Below are positions 19,184-29,014 of a stretch of 64,000 bases of DNA, one piece after another (the stretch's first letter is position 1; every line of letters starts with the position of its first letter). Both the position numbers and the translations under genes were made by a program. The notes beneath the pieces are model-generated. The model did no database searches. It saw only the letters and a list, made by a program, of their open reading frames with translations, and was not told the origin of the DNA. This stretch comes from Kalaharituber pfeilii (lineage: Eukaryota; Ascomycota; Pezizomycetes; Pezizales; Pezizaceae), in NCBI GenBank assembly GCA_015179045.1, contig WHUZ01000004.1, positions 1,922,001 to 1,986,000 of the forward strand, written 5' to 3'.

Positions 19184-21269
19184 GTGCCTCAAGATATAGC
19201 CTCTTGCTCGGTCAGAAAAACGGACTTGAACTTCGCTGGCGATGAGAGGGGAAGCCTGAATTGCCGCTTACCAGCCATTCGGCCAAAGGGAATGGAGCAT
19301 CTAAAAGATCCATTTATAGACATGGATGGTCAAAAGGAGGTGCCGAAATTGCCTTCCAGGTGCGACACATGTGAAGTCAGCCAACTTCCTATCAGATCTC
19401 GCACAACGGACATCGCACCCAAATCATCCCGCACAAAACTGGTGAGGCAGAAATTGACTGCTGAGGGAAACGCACGGCCGGGTGAGCCTGAAAGTATCTT
19501 TCATGAAACAATGCAAAGTGGACGTTCGGAGACCTCTTCCTCAGCTTCGGGCATCCAGCGATATAGAAATGCAGGGAAAGCAGATAACTTTGAATGGCTG
19601 AAAGGTGCACTTGAAACTTATAAGAGTCAACACGAGATGGACAGCAGCTTCCAAACAGGCGGCGAGTTGCGTGATGCTACCAGTCGTCTTAACCAAACAA
19701 TGGCAGATAGTATAAGGATCGCACATTCTGAGGAAAATCTTGGCGTGAGAGGGTCTGAGTTAGTGATGTCTCAGGATCATCGCGTTGATTTGGACACAGT
19801 ACGGCAGAACTTGACAACAGATAAACCTTGCAGTCCTGAATGCAAGCGATGTCAGAAGAACAGTAAGGATCCTATAAGCATGAATGTTAGAATGGCTATC
19901 CTGGACATATCAGAACAGAAGGAGGCCCGGCAAAGTGCTCTCCAAGTTGAGTGCAAACAAGTGAGAACAATGGCATCATACTCAAAGCACACACACAGCC
20001 TGAGTGCACCCACGGTACCAAGCCTGGTTTTTCCATAAGAACGGATCTGAAATATGCCCATCACGTGCAGCTATCAAGAGAGATGCCCCTCTTCAAATAG
20101 CAGTAAGCAACCCTTCTGGTGAGACGGCTGAGTCTACTACATCTGTTAGTTGTACACCACAGTTTGGGGTGAAGAACACTCACCCTCCTCTGAACTTGCC
20201 ATCAGAAGCCGACAATACCCTGTGGCAGTCTCAGGTATCTTCGCCCACTTATGGAACATGGCCTCGAAATGGTACTTCAAGAGTTCCAGTGTTGATCAAC
20301 TCAGGCGCCAAAAAAGAAACAAGAGGCGAGGTGGCATCGGTTGCAGATGTCCCCCAAGCAACTAGGATACCCAAACTTGCGGATACAGTGTCATCAACCA
20401 CTTCTAAACGGTTAAGTGAACATCATGCCTCAGAGCCCAATTTCAAGCAGGCTGTATCGAGGGAAACAGAATATAGCGCAAGTGTATTCACGGAGACCTT
20501 AGAAAACAAGATGGCCTGCATTAAAAAAGGCACAAAGGTGAGAAAGGAAGATATCGGAGCACCTCTTGCGAATAGCTTTAGGAACATCGACAAGGGAGGC
20601 AGTGAGTTGCACGTAGCAACATTTGATCTGAAAGTTGGAGAATCTGAATGCAGTCAGCCAAGAAACAAATCATTTGGGAATTTGGGAAATTTGTTTAAAA
20701 ACAGGTGGCCAGACAAGTCAGAACCTGATGGTGGTGCAGCAGTCGGGACCTCATTCTTCGACAAGACAAAGGCACGAAAAAGTCTAAATAAACCGAAAAC
20801 CTTTGGACCACTTGGTCTCGGGGCGTCGACTATAGCCCTCCTCGAGCACTCTTTTGCCTCAGTCCATCATCCTTCTTTACACGGGGCTGAGGCTATCGCC
20901 AAATTCCACAATAGAACACCAAGTCACAACATAGCACATATTGCTCTGCAGCAACCATCAAGTGACAGTGGTGAGCACTATAGCCCCACATCGGCTGCCA
21001 TTAATGGACCTGTTGCAAATATTCCCGAATACTATAACAACTTTTTTGAGGCACTGCGTCACGATGAAAACCTTGCTGGTTCACAATCCCTTCTTACTCT
21101 GCACACCCTCATCGAAGCATTGAATACCCAAACAAGAATTTCTCAGCAAGCAGCCAACCTAGCAGTCCAGGCCAAAGATGAAGTCAAGTGTCTCAAGAAA
21201 GTCATTGACGAGACACTTTGCCTTTGGATTGAAGGCCTCAACCAGGCTGCCAGTGGTCACAGTCAATAA
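19184..21269 (+). pseudogene. Unidentified ~700-codon gene with one-base frameshift
   Basis: Two overlapping frames, 19184-20038 (first ATG 19292) and 20004-21269, read as one protein if a single base is discounted in the ggtttttccataag stretch near 20030. The duplicate at 13.6 kb lacks the extra T and is in frame there. The protein is hydrophilic and Ser/Thr/Lys-rich with dispersed basic motifs. It ends in a helical, heptad-like tail (...LLTLHTLIEALNTQTRISQQ, AANLAVQAKDEVKCLKKVIDE...). No catalytic domain is evident. A coiled-coil structural or nuclear protein is possible but unproven. The frameshift may be real (pseudogene), a sequencing error in a homopolymer, or programmed. 5' exons may exist, since the frame is open from 19136 without an ATG. 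Confidence 0.55.
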
Positions 21270-24200
21270 CGACTGTTCTTCCTTTCTTCCTTGCTTGCTT
21301 TTTTGCTTCCATTATTCGATGTAGACAGCAAACTTTGCTCAAGAACTTCCAACGAGAAGCTTCATCTCCAAACTACAGGTCCCAACCAAACCGCAATTTG
21401 GCAGAAGTTCTGGCTATTGCTTGCGCTTGCTTGCTTGCCTGCTTCCTTGGGCTTCAATCTCAGCCGTTGTACCGGAACGTACATGCCATGAGGGACTCCA
21501 GCATCTCCCGGCCGCCAGAAGAAGAGGGCTTGTGCCTCAATCAAAGGTACGCCTCCCATTCGGACAACTAGTGGGTAATGATAATTCCATGATGTATGAT
21601 ACTGCTGAGAAGGTCTTTACCAGCAAGGCTATCAAGCAGCAAAAGACAAGAAAAAGAGTACGACTGAGAAGAAAGTGTTACCTGCTGCAGCCAAAATGGG
21701 TTCACCTCAAGCCATGACCACTAGTGTGAGAATGTAGAACTGGTAATACAGAATACGGGAAGTTTGACTTTGATTCCCCATGATAGTGTTGCCTTCAGAG
21801 TTTTCTGTGATTTAGTCACCTTTTCCTGTTTTGTAGTAATTTTTTTTCAATTTATTCTTTAAAGAAATGCTAACATCCCATACATCAAAATCTGTTGAAC
21901 GACTCAGTAAATTATGCGTCGAAAAGAGGAATTCCCCACTCGTTGATCTGGATTAGCATTTATCGTACTTCGTATTTTTAACAATATTACCTTTTTTTTT
22001 TTTGGGTGGGGGGGTCGATTTTATACATTTATTTGGGTTCGTCAGCACCCGCTTGCGTTTTCCGCCACGCAAGGTTAGTCTCGTGAACCCAAGGTTGCTC
22101 CTCACTTGTCTACCGGCAGCTATCTGCTCCTTGGAGGGCTTCGCTCAGGGTCCACTCAAACCATATGCTGAGTGGGATGATATAGAATTAAGATTCTGAA
22201 CGATGTAAATAATAGCCAGCAAACGCCCTAGCAATCTCTATACAGAGCCAAACTCCACAACCAACCGGCCTCTTTCTAAACTCCTGGTAGTAGACCAATA
22301 TACAACTTCATCAGCCAGAAAAATACGTAAACAAAAAAAAAAAAAAAGAAAAAATTGTAATTTCACACTCGGCTCCATAAAAGCGGTCGGACGATTTCTT
22401 TGCATCTAAGATTACTGGTATGAACGCTAGCCACCGTAAAATGGTAGTAGAGTAACGCTGTCAAGGCTGATTGCCATGTACACCAGGCATCTCACCACTA
22501 AATTTGCTGGCAGTCCTTGTACTGGACTCATTGCATTCTTTGATTGCAGTCTTTACCGCCTTCGCCGATGACACGATGTTGTTCATCATGTCCAGGTTCG
22601 TATCGATGACCTTCATATCCATTTTGGTGAAGTGGGAATTTGTCTTGAGAATTGACTTCTTTACTTAATAGTTTAGCTCTCTTTCAGGTTACAGATAGCT
22701 TGAGCAGTGCTGCTTGGCCATGAGGTCATTGTTCCGGCTTTAATTGAGTTTACTGGTTTATTTTGCATTGCCTCTTCCGGCATCTCTTTCTCATCAATTT
22801 GGAGAAAACAATTGTTACCAACTGAATTAATTCTTCCCATTCTTTAGATTGACGGTCCTTGCCAGAGGATGGCCCAGGTGCCCTCCCAGGGGCTTTAGAC
22901 TGTCCCGCCGGTGCCCCTCGGCTCTGGAGGATTTGGCGATAACTAGTCTGGTTGCACTACCCCCCGTAGAGACTAGTTGATAACGTTCGCTTATATCTCG
23001 TTTGAAGCCCTCCCTCCCCCCCGCCCCCCCACCAATAAAAATAAAAAACCCTCACAAAGCAAGCGTAATTGTGAGAGGAAAACAATGCTATCAGAATTTC
23101 CGATGGCCGCGAGCTTGAAAAAGGAACGATCTGTTGGCTGAATTTTAGGGTGTTACTCCAGTAGTTGCAGAGAATGATGGTATCGGGCGAAAGATTTTCT
23201 GTTCCTCAAATTTGACTCAAATTCTTCTCCATTACTGAGGATGGCATACACAGGGATGTTGACAGTTTCGTCGATCATACCCTGATCAATGTGTCCCTTA
23301 GAACACCTTCAATTTTAAGAGTAATGAGCCTTTCTCGTGATGATCCCAGGAGCTTCTTGAACTCCACGGAGACTATGGTACACGCGCCACAAAACCGGAA
23401 GTGGGAGCTTGACCCGGCATTGCACTAGCAGCGGGGATACTCAACGGAACCACGTGCATTATTAACGAGCCTTCATTGCCATAAATATAATGCGATGCCA
23501 GAATGCTGCTGAAACTGGGCTTAGAGCAGTTATTTTTCCAGCTTCATTTAATAGTTTACTGCTCTGCAAGAACTCATTGGTAACGCTGTTGATGCTCGCT
23601 ACCGCTCCCGCTGTTTCAGTTCTTCCGAAATTCAGCAAATCTATTTTCAATATTCTAGCTAGTTAGAGAGACCAAATGGTGACCATAAGCAGACTCACCT
23701 TGCCATTGTGTTATTCGTTCTCCATTGATGGATACTGGGTGCAGGGGAACCGCCGGGGGATCACGGGGAAAGTATTCGAAGAGGGCACAGAGGAGAATGC
23801 GCTCTTGGGCGAGAATGCCGACGTGGAGGGGGTGGCAGAGGTAGTCCTAGGTCAGGGCGATTGCAGTTGCAGTTGCGGCTGGTTTGGGCGCGGGTGGAGT
23901 CTGTAGATTGGAATGCGCCAAGCGGAAAGGTTGGGGTTGCTTTTTCAGGGTCGAATTATGGATGCTGTGCTCACTGCTTCTTGACGATTGGGTTGAAATT
24001 ATCGCTACAGCTATGCTATGTCGTCTCAGCCTGTCAAGTCATGAGGTTGAGCGGACTTTGTCCCCTCTCACCCACGGAAGGGATGCCCTTATACCTGGGA
24101 TGGACTGCCTTGGGCGTGTATATTTAATCAGAAGGATTACAGGAAACACTCGGAGTTTAATCACGTAGTAGAGGGGCCGGTAGAGGCTCGAACTTGAGGG

Positions 24201-24980
24201 TAACAGTCACCAACCTCATCATTCTCGACACGCAACCATAACAGCCTTTCTATATGTTATTATCTAACAAACTCTACATTCTTCATTGAATGCGGTAACA
24301 ATCTCTCCCTTTTATTTCCCCCTATTGTCTCTCCCTGAATTCATATCAGTTTATTTTTTTTTTTACTTCCCTTCCACCCCCTGGAGGACGGTTATACTGG
24401 TCGAGAAGAGCGATGTCATGTCCTAACTCTAGTGGGTAAAAGATATATACGCCTAAGGCAGCTCCATTATGGCTATAATATACTTTTTTCTTTTTTTTTT
24501 TTTTTTTTTTTTTTTGGTGTGTTTTTTTTTTTAAATCTATTGAAAACAGTAGAAGTTACCTATAATCAGAAAATACTTGTCGAACAAGGTAGGTAGGTCG
24601 ATGTGAGTGAGCGGTGTTACTGGCTAGGACTTTTATATGACAGGAAAAGAAAAAAAAAAAAAAAAAAAAAAAGGTGGGGGGGAAAATAAGAATGTAGTCT
24701 TATATAGTTGACAACTATCAATATCGTGTGTGCTTCTTTTTGTTTTTGTTTACTTTATGTATTGTGGGTCTTTCCAAAATAGTTTTCATCATCTATATGG
24801 ATAAAGTAAGGACAAGGGGGCTCTCTACAGTGGCTTTTAGAACCTATAAATCGTACTCCTGACGTCTAAGATATAATACACAAAAACAAAAAAAACAAAA
24901 TCACAGGGCAGTATGAGGACATGAAATACTCCGAGCCCTCATCGTTTACACACATTCATACTATATACATACAAAGAAAA
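21270..24980. other. No supported gene; minus-strand coding traces
   Basis: 21561-21717 (plus) and minus stretches 22470-22640 (MDMKVIDTNLDMMNNIVSS), 23180-23270 (NIPVYAILSNGEEFESN), 23320-23390 (VEFKKLLGSSRERLITLKIE) and 23462-23650 (MKIDLLNFGRTETAGAV) read like pieces of real proteins. They are separated by stops and I could not splice them into a gene. Poly(T) and poly(A) tracts lie at about 24488-24514, 24523-24533 and 24651-24672. The flank 24860-24990 is the 3' region of the J-protein gene. Confidence 0.3.
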
Positions 24981-24992
24981 AATTTTCCCCTT

Positions 24993-26279
24993 TTAAAACG
25001 ATCTACTCATCCAGTCCCTCCCACCCGACCTCCCAGCCCTCAACCCAGTTGCCCGACTCAAACTCGCCCTTTCCCTCTTCTCCCTCATCGCCCTCCCCAG
25101 GGCCTCCCTGACCTCTTCATCCCCCCTCATAATCCCCTCCACAATATACCCCTCCAACGCCTCCTCCAGCCTCTCCACCCCTTCCTTATCCCCCTGGAAC
25201 GGCATAAACTCCGCTGCCAGCGCCTGGTTCGACTGATTCTCGAGGATATTTGCCAATGCTTGCAATTTTGCCAGGTACGGGCGCAGGGCGGCGTAGGCTT
25301 CGGATGCAGTGCTGGGTTTTGAGGGGGCGGTGGGGGCCGTCGTGGAGCGGACGAACATGGGGCCGATTTGAGAAAGGGCGATGAAGAATGAGAAGACGAG
25401 TTTGCGGATGAGGATGAGTTGTTCGAACGGGAGGAGAGGTGGAAGGAGGGAGGAGAGGAGAGAGAGGGGAAAGGGAAGGGAGGAGGGGGAGGGGGAAAGG
25501 AGGTTTGTGGGGTGGGTGATGAGGTAGAGTTCGATTATTAGGAGGCTGAAGAAGGCGACGAAGCGCCACTGCTTGGGAAGGTAATGTCAGCATCGTGTAG
25601 GCTAGCTTTCTCATTCTCCTCCCATTGCAATTGTGGGAGGGGTAGACTTACGTATCTCCCGAATTCGAGTTTCCCAAGTACACTCAATACCACCAGTACC
25701 ATCCCCATGAATAGATACCCTGGTACCATCCTCCACATCCCCTGTACCACCACCTCTCTCACTGACTTCAAAGAACTTCCCCATTCCCCGACCGCCTCGC
25801 CGAACCTATCATACCCGAACCGCCGTACCGGGTCCGCGATCGTCTCGTAGGCACGCTGTAGCACCAGAAATTGCTCTTCAGAGCCGCCCTTGTCGGGGTG
25901 GTACATGAGGTTCAGTTTGCGCCATTGCACCCGCAGGGCCTTCTCGGAGACGGAGATGGGAACGGAGAACAGGGAGTACAGGTTCGGTGTCAAGACGGTC
26001 AGGCGGTGGTAGGTGTCGTAGATGGTGAGGAGGAGGTAGCAGATCACGACGAGGGTGTAGAGAATGCGGTGGTGTTTTGCGTAAAGAGGCTGGCCCGGGT
26101 GAGGGCGGGGGGTGTCGACGGGGTAGAAGAGACGGTAGAGGAAGGATTGGAGGTTCGTGGTGATGAACTGGGAGCGACAGGGTCAACTTGGATAAAAGTA
26201 AGAAGAGTAGAGGGAGAGGGGTACATACGGAAGGGAGAAAGGCCCAGCCGACGTAGCTGAGGAGCTCGCTGCCGGCCAT
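24993..26279 (-). CDS. ER-type membrane-anchored J-domain (DnaJ) protein
   Basis: Three phase-0 exons: 26229-26279, 25652-26167 and 24993-25571 (introns of 61 and 80 bp), giving 381 residues. A short start MAGSELLSYVGWAFLPS is followed by a hydrophobic helix near residue 55 (TLVVICYLLLTIYDTY). Then comes a J domain (about 80-142) with the HPD motif at 107-109 (MYHPDKGGSEEQF) that stimulates Hsp70 ATPase. Further membrane segments follow (VPGYLFMGMVLVVLSVLG; FVAFFSLLIIELYLI; LILIRKLVFSFFIALSQIG), then a soluble helical C-terminus. The plan matches fungal multi-spanning J proteins presumed to work in the ER membrane with BiP/Kar2. It is not Sec63, lacking that family's Brl region. It is divergent from RPA43, sharing a ~700-bp intergenic region. 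The splice joins are clean, so the model is fairly secure. Confidence 0.8.
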
Positions 26280-26985
26280 TGTTGGTTGCGGGCGCAGAGT
26301 CGTGGACTGGAGTTCCGAATGCCAAAGTCTATGTATGACCGATGCGATCCGGCGCAGAGAGATCCTGGAGATAGTCGCGCTGCCAGCCGTCCAGCGCAGC
26401 TGTGTTGATGCCGGGCTGGGGACTCGTGATGTATTTATTTGTATGGTGTTCTTAGATGCGGCCACATAAACCCCTGTTTGCGGCGCCAGGGTTCGAGCCG
26501 ACGCTAGCACGGCCGGGGCTAGCGTCTTGGCAGAGGTGAAATCTTGGCGCCGCAGGGCAACCACAGGAAAAATTGGCGATACTCGCTCTGCGGCCACAAA
26601 CCGACACGCAGCGGGAGAAGGATGGGATGCGACGCTGCGGCCCCGCGACTACGGTGAAGCTGATACCCCAATCACCTCTGCCGCTAAGCGCTGGACCCTC
26701 GAGCCCGGACTTCCTGCGCATTGCGACTGACGCACCCTAGGGGCGTGCCGGAACTCCCGGCTCGACCAGGCAAGCCGACGTTGACCGAGCCAGCCGGAGG
26801 GGGCCTTCGTGGATCGCGGTTCAGCAGTTCAGCTCACACCGGTATACACCTGCGGCGTTGAAAAGCGATTGGCATCCAGACTGCAGGAGGCTCGACCAAG
26901 CTACTTAACCCTCTCGACCAAAACCCAGCGAGCGTCCTCAATCCACCCATCAGCACTACCATTCCGTACCACTCACGCTACCACA
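26280..26985. promoter_or_regulatory. Shared divergent promoter region (J protein / RPA43)
   Basis: The two start codons are 706 bp apart and face away from each other, so both promoters must lie here. The region is GC-rich. It contains a perfect 9-bp inverted repeat, gacgctagc (26500-26508) and gctagcgtc (26518-26526), flanked by similar gcggccacA-rich motifs at about 26459 and 26590. No TATA box is obvious. The regulatory role of the hairpin is inference. Confidence 0.45.
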
Positions 26986-28276
26986 ATGTTCGCCGGCCTC
27001 GCTCAAGCCCGCGAGGAGCGCGCCGCGGCGCAGGACTTAGAAAAGTCTAAAGAAAAGCACAAACACAAGCACAAACACAAGGACGACAAGAAGAAAGACA
27101 AAAAGCGCAAACGCCATTCCGAGCCCTCCTCTTCCGCCGTAGCCCCATCTGACCACGCCAGCACCACTGCCGCCTCCCCGCCCCATCAGAGCAGCAGCTC
27201 CTTACCCACCTCAACTGCAGCCGCCCACCCCTCCCCCTTCCCCTCACAAGAACCAAAAAGCCTCGTACCACCCCCCCGACCATCCCTTCCCCTCCACAAC
27301 CTCCTCCGCCATGCACACCCCCTTCCACCAACTCACCACGGCCCTCTACCTTCCCATCTCCCCTCTCTACTCCCCATACCCCTGGTACTCCCTCGAATCT
27401 GACCACCTCGACCCCCTCGTCCTGACCTACTTCCCCCCGCTCCGCGGCATCATCCTCTCCTACTCCAACCTGCGCTTCAAACAGCCCGGTGCGCTCCTCC
27501 ACTCAGACTCACCCTTCGCATACACATGGGTGACCGTCGACTTTCTGGTCTGGAGGCCCGAGCGGGGGATGGTGCTTGAGGGATGGGTGAATCTACAGTC
27601 CGAGAGCCACGTCGGGCTCCTGGTGCTCAATACGTTTAACGCGAGTGTGCGACGGGAGAGGATTCCCGCCGGGTGGAAATGGTGCGCGAAGCGGGTTGGA
27701 TGGAAGGGTGCGAAGCGGCGTCGTAGCGCGGAGGATGGACAGGCGTCGCAGCAGGACGGGCCGCAAGTGGACGAGGAAGACGAAGAAGAAGACACCGGTG
27801 GCTGGATGGACTCACGTGGCAACTACGTTGACGGCCTCGTCAAGCTCCGCGTCGAGTCGTTCAAGGCGTCGGGACACATCATTGCAATTGAGGGCAGCCT
27901 TCTGGAAAGCGATCACGATGCAGGGCAGCCGCCTGCTGCTGGCAATGAGGCGAGGAGTTTGCCAATTAGGGAGGGGTTGGGGAAGGGGAAGGGGAAGGGT
28001 GGTGCGGGCTCTGGTGCTGGTACTGGTGCACCGAAGCCTGCCCCCACGGCCCGGAAATCTTTAGATAAGGCAGACGAGCTGAAAAGCGAGAGAGACGGGG
28101 ACGACACAGACGCCCTAGAACCCAGGGCAGACGACAAAGACAAGGACAAAGACGACGAGATGGAAGACGCCCACACCGAAGACGAGCACCACCGCAAATC
28201 CAAAGACAAGAAAAAGCACAAGACGAAGGACAATAAAGAAAAGAAGGAAAAGAAAAGAAAAGAAAGGAAACCATAA
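26986..28276 (+). CDS. RPA43: RNA polymerase I subunit RPA43
   Basis: The ATG at 26986 opens MFAGLAQAREERAAAQ and a Lys/His-rich stretch. The conserved core lies in another frame from 27251: HTPFHQLTTALYLPISPLY, then LVLTYFPPLRGIILSYSNL, followed by the OB-fold part (FLVWRPERGMVLEGWVNLQS, HVGLLVLNTFNASV). These are the SHS2/OB features of RPA43, the Pol I stalk subunit that contacts Rrn3 in the nucleolus. The frames join if 27139-27250 is a 112-bp phase-0 intron (donor gtagcc, acceptor cacaag), giving 392 residues. That donor is weak, so a C-run indel near 27270 is the alternative. The C-terminus is an alternating acidic and Lys-rich low-complexity tail. It is convergent with HRD3. Confidence 0.8.
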
Positions 28277-29014
28277 AAAAAAAAACTAGCAGTCAAGAAA
28301 ATGGGACATCGGATAAACCCTCTGCAGTGTTCAAATTCGTTTCAAATATAGAGATTTTATATAGTGTAGTATAATATAGTACAATATAGTTTTTTTTTTC
28401 TTTTTTTTTTTTTTTCCTCCCCATAGTTATGGTGTCCTTTTTCTTTCTTGTTTGTTTGTTTGCCTCTGCGTGTGTGTGTCATCATTGTATATCTTTGACC
28501 GGTATTTGTCTCTTAGTTTTGATAAATAATCTTTTTTTCTTTTTATTCTTCCCTCTATATCCTCGAATTTAGATATATTCCACCACAAACCATGCCATTT
28601 GTGAGCCACGAAAAAGCGGGGAAAAAAAAAAAGGGCCAAATAACATCGAAACGAAAGATTCTCTTTCAATCGAAAAAAAAAAAAAGATTTTGGTAAACCT
28701 TATAAAATACTACCCTACCCAGACTTTGTTTAGAGGAAAAGAAAGAAAGAGTTCAAAAAAAACGCAAGTTATAATACAGGAAAAAAAGAAAAAAGCTCCC
28801 CTTCCCCCACAAAAAGTCCACACCTGATGCAGTCACCACACAAATCCGAATCACAAAGCTGGACATGAAAAAGAATGCCATCAATATCTAAGTTTTTTTT
28901 TGTCATGCATTGTCTATAGACAGCACGTTGGTTGTTCAAAATTGCTCGTGAACGGGGATTACCCTCAACTCCTTCTTCCTTGTTTACCACCGCGTCAGTA
29001 CAACTACCCTCCCT
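28277..29014. other. Convergent 3' flanks of RPA43 and HRD3
   Basis: 738 bp between two stop codons. The DNA is AT-rich with poly(T) runs at about 28389-28415 and A-rich patches that fit 3' untranslated regions and poly(A) signals of both genes. No gene is seen. Confidence 0.5.

Noticed and set aside
24488..24533. Poly(T) tracts suggestive of another mini-SINE
   Set aside because: No family core and no target duplication adjacent. Simple sequence only.
25871..26260. Plus-strand Val/Glu/Gly-rich frame
   Set aside because: Shadow of the J-domain exon on the opposite strand, with no motif of its own.
27645..28296. Additional frames on both strands across the second half of RPA43
   Set aside because: Low-complexity shadows of the RPA43 core and its charged tail.
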